Origin: Daucus carota subsp. sativus
Lineage: Eukaryota; Streptophyta; Magnoliopsida; Apiales; Apiaceae
DNA length: 64,000 nucleotides
NCBI RefSeq assembly: GCF_001625215.2
Contig: NC_030387.2
Span: forward strand, 1,392,501-1,456,500
Direction of reading: 5' to 3'
Shown here: positions 37,701-50,943 of the stretch, piece by piece
Layout of the letters: every line of letters starts with the position of its first letter
Numbering within the stretch: the first letter of the stretch is position 1
The notes under the pieces: generated by a model
What the model was told of the DNA's origin: nothing
Database searches by the model: none
The model's input: only the letters and a program-made list of their open reading frames with translations
Position numbers and translations under genes: made by a program

Positions 37701-40176
37701 TGTAGTGTTCTAGTATGCCTATTTATTTTCTTGATTATTTAAGATCTTGAATTTTTTACTAATACTTCTTTTTTCATGCCTTCTTTTATTACTTCAGGAA
37801 TTCCAGTTCTTTCAATGTAAGTAAAATTATATTTCTCTACCTCTTAGAGAACTGTCTATTGATCTTGTTGGCACATCTAATATCCATATTACTCATTCTC
37901 AGTGCAATACAGCTACAAAATTTTATAGTTCAACTAATTTTCTTATTTAATTTAAGATTTTAATCTAAAACTTGCATCTTGCAAAAACAAACCCATGAAA
38001 TGAAGGATGCTGTCATTAGCACCTGATGTTAATAAGCATCTAAAGAGTACAAAATCTCTTCCTTAAGTTGGTGTAAAGTTTGTCAAACAAAATCTAGGGA
38101 CTCGCACCATATTTTTAATTATTTTGTAGGTGCTTGCTCTTTTGTGTAAGGCACATATGTGATCTTCCTCTCTTCTCTAATTGATCATATGTACTTGTCA
38201 ATCCAAAAGCAAGCATCGCAGGAGTTACACATATAAAATATGATTAGTTACATATTAGTCTCACAAGTGATTATGGTATTATTAGTGCTTGTTCCTGTGA
38301 TGTTTTTGCTGTTAAACTTTATTCAATGGAAATGACTGGTTCCTTACAGGTTTCTGACTAAGCTTCTGACTGAGGATTTGCCAAGTTTATTTGTTCGTCC
38401 AAAGAAGATCATTTTAGATTTATTGAAGGGAAAAGCCGTTGGTCCCGCTCCAACTGATTTTAAGTCTGGAGAAATGCAAGAAGGCAACAAAGATTTTGTA
38501 GGAGAGCTCGCGGTGACCCTTGTAGATGCTAGAAAACTCTCCTATGTTTTCCTCGGTACCATTTGCTTCTCCTTTTGATGTATTTTACTTTTAAATATTG
38601 AAACAACTTCCCATTATATTCTTTGATCTGCATTAGTTCTTGCCGCTATTTTATGTAATAATTCATCTTTGATATGCCAAATGCTAATCAGGGACACTTT
38701 GGAAGAAACTTATGTCTTGTCTTGTTACTATTATTATGTAATAGATTTGTTTCTGTATCAGGAAAGACTGATCCATATGTTACTCTAAAATTGGGGGATC
38801 AAGCAATGCATAGTAAAAAGAACAGTCAAACAACTGTTATCGGTCCTCCTGGTGAGCCAATTTGGAATCAGGTAAAATTTTTTGTCATGTAGACCTGATG
38901 TATTGTTAACGTCTGGTATTCAGTTTCACCTTGCACTAACAAACCCATACATTTTGGCAGGACTTTTCAATGCTGGTTGCAAACCCACTAAAACAAAAAT
39001 TGTATATACAAGTAATAGACTCCCTGGGTTTTACAGATCTGACTATTGGTACAGGAGAGGTAAACTACTACTCTCCTGAATATGAAGCAGATGGCATTAC
39101 TCAGCATGATGTATAATGTAATGATTTTCGTTGAGAGATAAATTTTTAACTTGAAAAAATGTGTACTGTATGTCACTCATGGACTAAGAATGAAGCTGTA
39201 AACTTCTAATCTTGAATTGGTTTAGCGTGGAGTTCACTTTTTTTAAGAGAGGTTGTAAATGGTACCATTGATAGAATTTTTAACTATTGCTGCTTGTATA
39301 AACTATAATGCATGTACAAGCATGAAGGAGCCTCCATTTCCTTTATGTAGATCTATTAAATAAAGCCACGGCCGGCCCGTAGTTATAATAATGACACTAA
39401 AATTAGACTCACATCATCCTAACTCTCATTTCAACATTCTGATGTTCACTGTTAACTGATAACCTTGAATAGCCACCTTCATAATTCTTATATCAGGTTG
39501 ATCTGACATCTCTTGAAGACACTGTGCCAACAGATAGGATTGTGGCCTTGCAAGGTGGGTGGGGGTTGTTCAGGAATGTATCAGCTGGAGAAATCTTGCT
39601 TAGATTGACATATAAAGCATATGTTGAGGATGAAGAAGATGAAATGATTGGGAAAAGATCAACAGATACCGATGTATCAGATGACGAATTATCAGAATCT
39701 GATGAATCTAGTGCTACATATGTGCAGCCAAAAAAGAATTTGCCTAATGGGACAGAAACATTCATGGATGTGTTGGCAGCTTTAATTGTAAGCGAAGATT
39801 TTCAAGGAATTGTAGCATCTGAAACAGTAAATACAGAATCTTCAGACAATGTCACGAGCAATTTATCAGCATCAAGACCGAGTGGTCCTGAAGTTGAACC
39901 AGCATCAAGATCCGATGGTCCTGAAGTTCAATCAGCACCATCAAATTCTGGTAGTGACTCTGAAGGTTTTAGAGGTAGTATACTTTGTTCTAGACACTTT
40001 TCATATATGTACTCTTTTTTAAAAAGGACATGTGAAAAGTCCCTTATCCTAGTTGACTTCTCTTTGATAAGGATTTTTCATGTGTAGGCTCTGCTTTATT
40101 TTGGCTTTCCGTGATCACAAGTATCTCAGTGCTTATCGCTTTGAATATGGATCATTCTAGCTTATTCAATCCTTAA
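34755..40176 (+). CDS. NTMC2T5: Tricalbin/synaptotagmin-like SMP and C2 membrane protein (NTMC2 type 5)
   Basis: Eight exons, 34755-35761, 36738-36979, 37798-37816, 38350-38555, 38762-38871, 38961-39059, 39497-39974 and 40088-40176, sum to 2250 nt (749 residues). Exon 3 is a 19-nt micro-exon. Order of parts: a Ser/Cys/Arg-rich N-terminus that could be a plastid transit peptide, three 36-residue tandem repeats (about 60-167), a membrane segment NIVGLFVFFFFVGVVFDKFW (about 212-231), an SMP lipid-transfer domain (VEWVNMVLEKLWKVYKPGLE through PSEPWVGAVQWAFVSLPKIK), a C2 domain (GKTDPYVTLKLG, EPIWNQDFSMLV), an acidic Ser-rich tail and a hydrophobic C-terminal segment (ALFWLSVITSISVLIAL). It matches Arabidopsis NTMC2T5 (At3g19830/At1g50260). 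Family members bind lipid and tether membranes at contact sites; the exact site in this plant is inference. Confidence 0.93.
34932..35255 (+). repeat. Coding minisatellite, three 108-bp units
   Basis: In-frame units start at 34932, 35040 and 35148. Each encodes 36 residues of the form SDGGNSxLxxxxSAT then VAKSFVANRLSNE. Units differ at only a few bases. The inverted pseudogene copy has two units. Confidence 0.95.
37798..37816 (+). other. NTMC2T5: 19-nt micro-exon of NTMC2T5
   Basis: GAATTCCAGTTCTTTCAAT is bounded by TTCAG on the left and GTAAGT on the right. It restores the frame between exon 2 (…LMG) and exon 4 (MFLTKLL…), adding GIPVLSM. Without it the frame breaks. Confidence 0.88.
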
Positions 40177-40377
40177 TACTTGCACAACCTTTGAAGAATT
40201 GGATACATTCTCAAACAAGTAAGTCCGGGAAAACCTCTGTCGCTTCATTTCTGATTTAGAATCACCATGTACTTAATAGTATCGTCTTAGTGCATTAACG
40301 GTATTCCCAGTTTTCATATTTTTTCTGCACTTGGCTTGCTAAAAATTATAATTTTGTGTTTTTCCCACTACAAGGTA

Positions 40378-40397
40378 CCCCCCCCCCCCCCCCCCCC
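40378..40397 (+). repeat. Poly-C homopolymer, 20 C
   Basis: Lies in the 3' flank of NTMC2T5, following CAAGGTA. The inverted copy has only five bases of this run (GGGGG near 57602). Confidence 0.9.
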
Positions 40398-40556
40398 TCT
40401 GTTGATTACTGGAAACTTGTTAGAGTAAATCCAATAGCAAGAAATAAGTTTGAGTTAAATCCTTTGTTGCATCCTTGTATAGTTGTATTCCGTTGAGTGA
40501 AATAGTTTAGGTTGTATTGCCTACGTTATAATTGGTCATCCACTTTGCAATCTATA

Positions 40557-40833
40557 CTCCCTCTCATTGAGTAGTATACGTATGGGGAGTGGTACGAATG
40601 TGAAGAAAAAGTGTAATTTAGTGAAGAAAAGTGGGTGAAGTGGTGGACCAATTAATATTCACTTTATTAAATGGGCGTAGTGTGGGTAAAGTGGTGGGAC
40701 CAACTAATATTTAATATATAAAGTGGGTGTAGTTAAAATTTTATATTATAAAATTTTACTATTTTTGGAATATATACAATTGAGTGGACGCCCCAAAAAG
40801 GAAATTGTATAGAAATGAATGGGACGGAAGGAG
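40557..40833. mobile_element. Stowaway-like MITE
   Basis: Starts CTCCCTCTCATT after TA and ends GGGACGGAAGGAG, the reverse complement of the classic CTCCCTCCGTCCC end. The inside carries GTGGGTGAAGTGGTGG-type phrases typical of this family. The inverted duplicate around 57440-57460 lacks it. Confidence 0.85.
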
Positions 40834-41892
40834 TGTCTTATTGAGAGAATGAATAAAAACCATCTATTTATGTCTTTCAAGTGATTTGATGTTTTGCTCA
40901 TAGCTTTTGAGGTTTGCTGCTAAGCATAACTTCTTTAGACTTTAAAGCCAACTGCACATTTAATCTGACACTCTTCGTAATTAAGAATATTAGAGTAGAA
41001 TAACTTTTCAAGTGCTTAATATTAGTCAAAACATTTTTCACTATTGACCCGTATACTTGCCTCAAAATTTCATTTCTTTTTTTCCATGAACAAATTGCAT
41101 ATATTATCTTTACACTTTTTATATGTTCGCGTATGACCACATTGTCATTTTAATTGGTGATTCTACATTGCTTTGGTCACCTTCATTTTTTATCTCTGGT
41201 TGACAACCTCCTGTTCTAATGCTTAGTAGTTGAAGTTTCTTGGCAGGTTCGGCAATATCTTGCAGATCGCGAGGACCAGAGCATCTGATCAAATAGATAC
41301 TTTTTATTGAAAAAAATCTACAGAGTAGACACAGTATTCCTTCTGCACAGCACTTGAACCCAAGGTGATACGGTGACGAGTCTTTCCCCAGGAAGCAAAC
41401 CAGAATTTTAGAATAGTTTGCACTCGTATATATTAGTTCTCAGGCATAGTCTTTTACACACAGGTATCATTTTTTTTTTTTTTGGTTTTACATATACCTT
41501 GCTTCGTTTTGGAGGGGAGAAGGCAAAAGGGGTAGGAAAGATAGGTAATCAAAATCTGTAACAATACCCTAATTCCCTTGTGGGAGAAATCCTTGATACC
41601 AGAGGACAACAATTCAGAATACAGACATGAAAACATTTGCTCTCTTGAAAAGTTATCGTAAAGGGAGATTAAACTCCGAGGCCATATTTGTTTGAAAGGA
41701 TTATAATCCCAAAATTAAGATACATAGAATAATAATCCAGGGATTATAATTCCTCCAAACAAACATGGCCCACGAGGATTATTGCCAGGTGAATATTTTT
41801 TAGATTATTGATCAAATATACTTTTTGCACGACTATGAGCAATATTGCTGCAGTTTACATTCATGAAAACATATATACAGTATCGGTTTTTC

Positions 41893-42067
41893 TATGGTGT
41901 GTCCATGGGCACATGCTAAGCGCGGAAAATTTTGTGCTTGGATCATTTTGATTGGCTCCTATCTCATGATAATGGTGGATCCCCCTGCAAATACATCAAT
42001 CGCACCAATCAAAATCTCCTAAATACAAAAATTTCCGCGCTTAGCATGTGCTCATGGCACACACTAG
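41893..42067. mobile_element. Short MITE with about 35-bp inverted ends
   Basis: Left end TATGGTGTGTCCATGGGCAC continues into ATGCTAAGCGCGGAAA; the right end is the near-exact reverse complement. The only possible target duplication is TA. About 175 bp, non-coding. Confidence 0.8.
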
Positions 42068-44081
42068 CCAGACCAATACAGTATAAGCTATTCAAGTGGA
42101 TCTGAGCATTTATTATAATGTATGATGTTTCTTGTCAAGATGGTGGCCTGGTGCTTTGATTTCATGAATAGTTGTCGATCAGTACAACACAGACCCTCTG
42201 ACTTGATATTGTCATATAAATACCACCATCTCAGAACTGAGATTCACATTTCCTCTTGTTTAATTTTCGGGTCCAAAAGTCCATCCGCGTTTTAAACATT
42301 CATTTTTTTTTCTCAGCGGAAAAAACCGGCAAACAGTTTTTTGTCAATAATCAATTGAAAGAAACCATCTCCAAATATATTAAAAAAAATACGTAAATCT
42401 TATTTCGAGCCGCATAACTTATTTCGAGCACAACCTGAATCTTGCCAACTCAATACATATATATTAGTTTTTATATTATCTTTCCTCTATATCACTTTTG
42501 ACAACTTTACGGAATACAATCCAATAGTTGGCAGCTATAAAAGTTGTCAATATGGTCTGCTACATAAATATTATATACTTATTTCAGTTACATAAATAGA
42601 TAGGGTTAGTGAAATATAATTTTTAGATATTAATTTTGTTTGAACTAAATGAGAAAGTTGCACTCATACCCCCGACTCCAAACATGATAACTCACTTACT
42701 TCCGAAGTACTCAAGAAATCGAATTTATAATCTCAAGAGAACAAACCTTAAGTGCCACTGTCCAACTATCTGACACATCCCGACACATCCCGGGTTATTT
42801 GACTTAAGACTTATACACCAAGAAGCGGTATAACATCGGCAACATCTTGAGTTGCTTTTAGCATACGTATGGATGTATCTACATAAAGAGAAGCACCGAC
42901 TTGAAGACAAAATCTAGCAAAAAAGAAATAGCGGGCCCCTTATTTCACATGTCACAAAACCACTGACAACGTATAAATACAAAGCTCAATAAACACATAT
43001 GATCAAATTATCTGACGATGGAATTCTAATTATATTCAATGCTATGGGCTTTCACTTGACCTGCAGTCTGCTCGTACTGGACTACATATATTAATCTTCT
43101 CTTTCGTGTCGTGTGTCCTGTATATTTCCTTTATTGTCACGTTATATTACAAAATACTTACACAATCATTCGAAATAATACAAATCATAATTGGGCTTTC
43201 TTATATTTTTAACTAATAAAATATATATTCCTTACATTTCACCAGAAATAAAATTAACTAATAATATATATATTCGAAAACAGGGGGTCAGTACTTTTCA
43301 CCAGAAAAAAACCCAATAAAAACCCCTCAACTAGCTTGAAGAAGGACGAGACAAGAGATGTGAGGTGGCTTTACAAACCCTGATTTTTAAGAGAGATAAA
43401 ATGTAAGTATATTTAATTCTTTTAAAATTATATAATTTTTCAAATTCAATAAGAAACCGATCATATGATTTTTCATTTCATTTCTAAAACATATGTAATC
43501 CTTTTAAAATTATATAATTTTCATGATTTTCCTTGTTACTATATGTGTCCGCACACAACTGGGTCACAAAGCAAAAAAAAAAAAAAAAAAAAAAGCACAC
43601 AAAAAAAAGAAGCCAACAAGTGGTATGATTATGGCATTGGATATTTGTCGTAATTAGAAAAATAATTGATTATAATCTGTCTGAGACCTGTGATATTATC
43701 AATAAGGAGACATTTGGAATCATGCAACAATCAATCAAGTCTAGAAATTCAATAAAGAAATCAGGTCTTGGTTGGTTGCTTAACTGTTTTAAAATACAAG
43801 TAGCAACTCCCGTGAATACTGTTGAAATGACACGACACCTTCTAGTCCAGTCCTTTATTATGAGTTTTTTAAACAGACACAGACTCGCATATATATTAAC
43901 CCTACCAACGTGGATCCGGTACGTGACAATCGTTTTTTTACGGGGATGTTGGTCATTGTCGTTCATGATTTATACATTCACTTTAAAATTTTGGTCAATG
44001 GCCGAAAATTGATTCGGACTGTCTTACCTGATTTATATTTGACTCGAAAATATGATTTATGTCTTATGTCTATTTTATAAA

Positions 44082-44606
44082 GGGTTAATTATTTAACTGG
44101 GCACTCATTTCACCCCAATATATCATCCGCGACACTCTCGAATTTTCGATCTCATTTGAAACACCATTTTTTGGAAAAAATTTCAGTCTTAAAACTAAAA
44201 TGATAAATTCGAAAACAAATCGACAGATTGAGAAGTGTTACTCATGGGGTTTTAACATAGTAGGCAGTAGAGATTATGTAGGTACGATTAATTGAATTTA
44301 TGCGTCCAAAAAATGGGAAAAATTGATGGTGGAAGAGATGGGTTATGAAGAACCTTAATAATCCATATATAGTCATTTTTTGGACAGGGAAATTCAATTA
44401 ATCGTGCCTACATAATCTCTATAGCATACTGTGTTAAAGCCCCGTGAGTAACACTTCTCAAACTATCGATTTATTTTCAAATTTAACATTATATTTTTAA
44501 GAATGATACAATTTTTGAAAACAGTGTTTCAAATGAGACTGAAAATTCGAGAGTGTCCCGAATGATATATTGGTGTGAAGTGAGTGACCAATTAGATAAT
44601 TAACCC
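44082..44606. mobile_element. MULE-type foldback MITE, 525 bp
   Basis: Starts GGGTTAATTA and ends with the reverse complement. Similarity between halves runs almost to the centre: both halves carry the pairs ACACTCTCGAATTTTC, AGTGTTACTCA(T/C)GGGG and GATTAATTGAATTT in inverted order. Perfect 10-bp target duplications ATTTTATAAA flank it at 44072-44081 and 44607-44616. Mutator-like by duplication length. Non-coding. Confidence 0.92.
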
Positions 44607-45004
44607 ATTTTATAAATGATTGGAGCTTGGTGAAAACTAAAAAAATACAATAGTGGCCCATATTTAAATTGAATTCGGATTTCAAATACCATGATCAGTT
44701 TCAGTTATGTCCGAATATATTGATCCCGAAACACATTGAAAACAAAACTATTCTATAATTGAGCAAAGATGTGTCTTTCATCCCCCTACTTTCCGCCTTT
44801 AATAGCACGGAAATTATATCATTGAAAGTTTGTTGCTAGAAATAGATTGTTAATCACTTCTCCCGTTCATATATAACCAAATTTCTTTCACATGTCCTGT
44901 GCCAATACACCACACTTTTATACTATATCTTTTTTTTTATATCCAATAGTGTTGTTTCTTGATACTAAATTTGAGGTTTGCACTTCAATGCAACATTAGC
45001 AGCC

Positions 45005-47729
45005 ATGACAGAGCTCTGTGATCTTCAAATTCATATTAATGGTCAACAAACATTCTTTCTGAATGAGGTATTTATGATTTTCAGCACTTGCTAATAAATC
45101 TATTAGTCTTCATGCTGCTTATGTTTATTTTTTATTTTATTTTTTCAGAAAATTATTTCGAGATTTTCAGGGAAGCTGAGGAGAATCATCAAGCAAGAAA
45201 GGAGGAGGACTCAAATCAAGAATTCTGGGATTCAGATTGATGGTTTCCCAGGAGGGCCATTCGGGTTCGAGCAGGTTTCGAGATTTTGTTACAGCAATGG
45301 GAGTTTTGTAGTGAATTTTTCGAATGTCTGTCTGCTACATTGTTGTGGCCTGTTTCTTGTAATGACAGAGAAGGTCTCAGCTTGCAATCTTCTGCAACAA
45401 ACTGAAGCATTTCTTGAAGAGATGTTTTCTTGGTCGCGGACCGATGTTTTAACTTGTCTAAGGAGCTGTGAATCTTTCTTTGAGTATGCAGATTCCCATG
45501 GCCTAATTGAAAAGCTCTTGAACACCCTTCTTGCAAAAATTGCACAGCATTCAGATGTTTTTGTTTGCTCTTCCTCCTCCTCTTCTTCTCCGGAAACCAC
45601 TGCAACTCCATTCAGGCTGTCTTCGTCGACAAAGAGCATGACCCCTGAAGTTCTTGGCCTCACAAAAAGTTCATCAAAGAAGTTTTGGTGGTTTGATGAA
45701 TTAACTGTTTTACCCCCAATGGTTATCGAAAGATTTGTCAAGATTTTTGGTGCTTATGGAACTGATGACACCAGTTTAGTCCTCACAAGGTTCATCCTCA
45801 ACTACCTAAAAACCAGTGTTCAGTCCAAACATGATGTAATGATCAAGCCTTGCACAATATCAGAGTACACAAGATTAGCAGATATAGCTGTTTACGGGGT
45901 ACTTACTGTCCGAAAATCCACATTTTCATGTAGAGGATTGTTTTGGATTTTGAGACTTGTCACAACTTTTGGCATAAGTAGAGATTGCAGAACAGGGTTG
46001 GAGAGACTAATTGCTTCGGTTCTTGATCAAGCGAAATTGGATGACTTATTGGTTTCTGCAAATGATGGTAACAGTGTCTATGATGTCAATCTTGTGGTGA
46101 GATTGATTAGATTGTTTGTTCATACTTATAGTAAAGAAGAGTACACACAGAAGATGAAGAAAGTTGGTTGGCTGCTTGACAACTATCTACGCGAAATCGC
46201 TCCTGATCAGAACTTGAAGATTTCAAGATTTCTTGGAGTTGCAGAGAGTTTATCAGATTGTGCAAGAGATTGTTTTGATGGGGTTTACAGAGCTGTTGAT
46301 ATCTATCTTGAGGTACTTAACTATTCCATACTTATAATTGATTACAGTCTAATCTGCATAATTAACTCTGTTATGTGTTCTTAAATTTCCTCACAATTTC
46401 CTTGGAAATAATCAAGAACTACATTAGTCACAATTAGTAATCCTTTTCTTGAAGTTTTAGGCATGTATGGTCATCATATCTGTTTGGTCTTTCTGTAATG
46501 GCCAAGGTTTATCCTTGGCCACTAATTAAAATTATATCTGTAATTTGTCCTCTTTCTTCTCTGCATTTGGCTAGCTACTAGAATATTATTGCCTCTATCC
46601 ATTTTGGTCAAAAAATCATCTTGTCCTCATCTATACATACAAGAAATGTTCATTCACATGATGCTTATAAGCTAATAGACTCAATAAGTTAGTTTATCAA
46701 ACTTTTAAAAGTAACCTCTTGATAATTTGAGACTTCATACTCTCAAGTCTGAAACCAGTTAGTTTTCTTTTACTGCAAAATTTTATACAGATTTGAATCA
46801 TTGTAAAAGATGGGCCCAAGCTGAAATCAATGCTAGATGTAAGGGGGCAATTATTTAGCTTTAAAGTCAGCATCAAATTATAGCTGTTTATTTCTTGTTA
46901 GATAATGCATGTAGTGCCTGTGACCATGTAGCAAGCTGCAGGTAGATATGTGGTCATGTTCCCATCCATAACTTATATATGCAGATTGCAGTAATCATAT
47001 ATAGCATCGATCCCCGAGCTCGATCTCATGAGGAGAATTCTGATCATAATGTGTGTATATATTGAAATTGATCGATTGCTGAAATTTAAATACTCACACA
47101 GACATGATGTGCCTCGTGTAATATTGATAAATTTCTTAACTTTGAATAAATGAATTATTTTTTGCATGCAGTCACATCCTAGTCTATCTTTAGAAGAGAG
47201 ATCAAGGCTATGCAGATGTTTGAACTACAAAAAGCTAAGCCTAGAAGCATGCAAAGATTTAGCCAAGAACCCTAGAGTCCCCCCTAGGGTTTCAGTTGAA
47301 GCTCTTGCTGCTCAAACCAGCTCAACCACTTATGACATCATAACAAACTCCCCTGCACTTGATCCTTCTCCAAAAGACCATGATCATGAATATCAGTCCT
47401 CCTCCTACTCTTCTTATAATCAAGCCTCGACAAATGATCCCATTAAAAGCCATAACCAAAGGATCATGTACAATGGTAGTCCTGGTGATCAGTCCATGAT
47501 CACTCACAAGAACTATACCGAAACGACAGACTATGATCATCAAGACCATAAAAACAATGCAGCAGAAGAGAATGATGAGATGAGAATAGACCTGCAAAGA
47601 ATGCAAAGGAGGGTGGTGGAGTTGGAGAAAGTTTGCAGAAAAATGAAAGGTAAAATGTCAAGAATGGGGAAGAATGCAAGTCCCATGATGTCCCATGCCA
47701 GGAGTAAAGTACTGCCAAGACTCTGCTAG
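45005..47729 (+). CDS. BTB/POZ and NPH3 domain protein (At3g19850-like)
   Basis: Exons 45005-45067, 45149-46312 and 47172-47729 total 1785 nt, 594 residues. The N-terminus ([20 protein letters not shown]) starts a divergent BTB fold, followed by the NPH3 domain: [40 protein letters not shown], then [20 protein letters not shown] and [12 protein letters not shown]. The tail is Ser/Tyr/His-rich and ends in a coiled coil (about 545-575, [20 protein letters not shown]). NPH3-family proteins usually act as substrate adaptors of CUL3 E3 ligases or as partners of phototropins at the plasma membrane. The specific role of the At3g19850 branch is, as far as I know, unassigned. It lies between the two inverted NTMC2T5 copies. 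The first exon of only 21 codons is typical of the family. Confidence 0.9.
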
Positions 47730-48796
47730 TTATAGCTACATTATATTTTTGAATTTTTCTTGTGCATCTGTGAGTATAGTATTCTTTTGAACTTGTGTAA
47801 TTTCCCTTCTGGTGTAAATGAAGGAGGTGCTTAATCTGTGAGTATATGCATTTTTGCTTGAGATATCTGAAAATTAAGTTGAATGGAGTTTTTAAGATCG
47901 GTTTTTTTAGTGTGAATAATAACAACAGTTAATTAGTCTCAGCAAAAGTTTTCACCAAAATAGTTGTTATTATGTGTCCAGCGGATCAGGATATTGTGAT
48001 CAATGCAATTACGATCAATAATTCAAATTGGTTTTGGTGAATGCTATACACATACATACATCAATTCAACAAGTTGCTTGATTGTATCTTCATAAAGATC
48101 AGATTAATCAGTGATATGATATGTTTTATATTTGTTCAACTTAATTGTTTTTATGGATATCGTATTATTTTTCATTATTGAATTAATTCCTTTTAAAAAA
48201 AACATATTCTAGTCTTATCATAATTCATACTACTAATAATTAAATACGTCAAAACTGATGTATAATATTGTTATGAAAAGATGGCTAGAATCTTCTCGTG
48301 ACATTTGATACGCCAAAATATTTTCATTCCCGTGACTGCGTATGGTATGTAGGAAAACAATTTATAAATGTTAATCATTACACCAATATATGCCCGGATT
48401 TTCAGGAATACTTCTTTTATTTTATTAATAGAAGGCGTTGGGTAATCTTAAAATTATGACTTTGAGCGTAAATTTATATAATAGGTGTTCAAACAATTTG
48501 ATGGTTTAATTTATATTATAGATGATTTATTATTTATGAAAATAATAATTGAAAAATAAATTTGATGCATTATTTATTTTAGTATTGAAATTGATTTTAG
48601 TTAAAAAATTATAAAAAAATACATCCTACTTCTTATTTTAAATTTTTTTTAAGTCTTATCTGAAATGAAGCTGATTTATATTTTATATCTAACAAACATT
48701 TTTTTAAGCTAAAAAATGGCTTAAAATTGTGGGGCAAAGCCACGATCTATGTGTGTCATAATGATGATGGATACAACATGAACACTATTTAAAAAG

Positions 48797-48976
48797 GGAA
48801 TTGATAAATAAACTCCATATTTTACTATTTAAGCTTCAAATCCAAAATTTATACCATATTTACCCATGTCTTCTCCACATGTTTCATCCATATTAGTTGT
48901 AATAATGTGATTTGGATAAATGAAAAAATTGAACTGGAACTTAAATAGTAAAGTTTGAAGTTTATTTATCAATTCC
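48797..48976. mobile_element. Small MITE, about 180 bp
   Basis: Left GGAATTGATAAATAAACTCC and TACTATTTAAG; the right end is the inverted equivalent. The flanks (ATTTAAAAA and TTTTAAAAA) could be a 9-bp target duplication with one mismatch. Confidence 0.7.
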
Positions 48977-49447
48977 TTTTAAAAATTGATCAATCAAAAC
49001 TTTGTAAGTACTTTACTGTATCACTGTACAAGTCTCTTAAATGAAACCCGCCAGCTTTTTGGATTATTGCTGAATCAAAATGTCTGAATAAGGCTAGATA
49101 TGTTTTTTGACAGATGAAAAATTTGTCTAAATGATTATGATGAATATGGGGCCTTCTCTCTTTCAGAGCCACACATAAATAGATCCTTCCATGTTTTCAT
49201 TGGCAGCTGCTGGCTGTCGTGTTAAAGTCAACTGAGGCTTTCTTCATGTAGTTGCAGAGCATAGATGACAAAGCTGACATTTTTGTGTTTGTGAAAGTGG
49301 TCCAACAGCCTGGCAACTCAAATGGATCAAACTACTGAAACCAAATGCAGTTTCATGTTGAGCATTTTAGACATGCAATGCTATATACTCATACATATTG
49401 GATCCATGATAATCAAGAAAATGCTGCTTTTGACTGCGCTTAGAAAA

Positions 49448-49682
49448 TACTCTCTCGGTACCTTTCATTTCTTAACATTTCTTTGTCAACGCATTTTAAT
49501 GCGTCTATAAAACATAATTAAATAACCTTTTTTTAAGATTTTTTTTTCCTGAATAAAAATTTAAATATCAAACTTTTATTTAAAAAAATTAAAAAAAATT
49601 ATCGAACTATACTTTATAAGAACGTTAAATTCCGTGTCACGCCCCCGTCCCCCAATATTAAGATTTGAGAGGGACGGAGGGA
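49448..49682. mobile_element. Stowaway-like MITE
   Basis: Begins CTCTCTCGGTACC after TA and ends GAGGGACGGAGGGAG followed by TA, matching the Stowaway end consensus on the right and a diverged form on the left. Confidence 0.7.
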
Positions 49683-49898
49683 GTATATATTTACCAGCCC
49701 GGCTACCGCCGGACTTTTCTTTCGTAAGTGCAATTATGTTTAAGTTTAGATGAATTTTGATAAGGTATGTTATTAATATAAGTTTTGAGAAATTATTTTG
49801 GTGATTATGAAATAATCATGTATTCGGAAGAAGGGTTTTACGTTTAAAAAAAAACAACTGCAATCCTCTATTAAACTGGTTCATACTCATTAGTATTT

Positions 49899-50943
49899 GG
49901 GCCGTAAATCGGTACAGACTATCCGGTGTCTCGGCTTATGTCCGACTCGAAAATATAAGTAAATGATCCAAATCTGACGAAAAAATTAAGCCCGTATAAT
50001 ATATGATCCTGGATATGAGCACACCTATACCCGCTCAGATTCGATCTCATTTAATGTTTCGTAATATGATCCTACCTGAATAGCCGAATATGATCCACGC
50101 GGTTCATATTCGATTCGAACTAATATACATATTATATTTTAAATCCATCACATTTATAATTAAATAGTCATCATTTTATAAAAATTTAGTACTTTATTTA
50201 AGTTTATGGGTCGCGCTCAAGAGAGAACCAATGCTTAAATAGAACCCCATGGAACCACTAAGGTAAATCTCTATATTTTTCATAAACTTTCAAGATCTAA
50301 ATCTAAATACATGTTTTTGCAATCGTTGTTTGTGGTCAAAAGTAATTTTTAAATATAATACATAAATAAGACATTTTTTTCATTTGAAGTTCTGCTGCGG
50401 AACCCTAACTAATACCTTTTTCATTTGAAGTTCTGCTACAGAACCCTGACTAATACTAGACTAGATATAAGGTAATTGTTCTAAAGGTTCTCTCCCTAAT
50501 GGTTCTCTCTGGAACATGACCCTTAACTTTATATCTTCATAAAATATGATTTATTTAATGTGATAATACTTATTATCTTCATATATATTTAATAAATGAT
50601 ATATACCAACATATGATTATAAGTTTTAATTTAAAATTATTACATTTTATAATAGTATGTTTACTTAGACTAAATGATAATTATTTGAATAATTAAAATA
50701 ATAATGATATTTAATTTTAGTGATCATATCCGGCTCATATTTGATGTTTCATAAACTACCCGGTTAAAAAATAGAAAATACGATACTAGATCATATTCGG
50801 TTCAGATCCGGATCTCAAATACCCGAGATCGGTTTGTATCCGAATAAAATGATCCCGAACCCAAATCTGAATAATCTAAAAATAATATGATCCGATATTA
50901 GAGCAGAGGGGTACCCGATATCGCTCGGATCATTTTACAGCCC
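49899..50943. mobile_element. Degenerate repeat with GGGC(C/T)GTAAA ends
   Basis: The left end GGGCCGTAAATC and the right end (reverse complement of GGGCTGTAAAATG) bound a stretch rich in degenerate TCCGGATC-like phrases. No coding frame. Boundaries are inferred only from the termini. Confidence 0.45.

Larger units (their letters stand above)
41372..45004. other. Intergenic stretch with two MITEs
   Basis: No gene recognised. It contains the MITEs at 41893-42067 and 44082-44606 (listed separately), a poly-A run near 43571, a CGACACATCC doublet near 42780, and a CACTTGACCTGC region without coding signal. Open frames at 43465-44012 and 42725-42910 look spurious. The sequence just before 45005 is the probable leader of the NPH3 gene. 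Confidence 0.5.
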
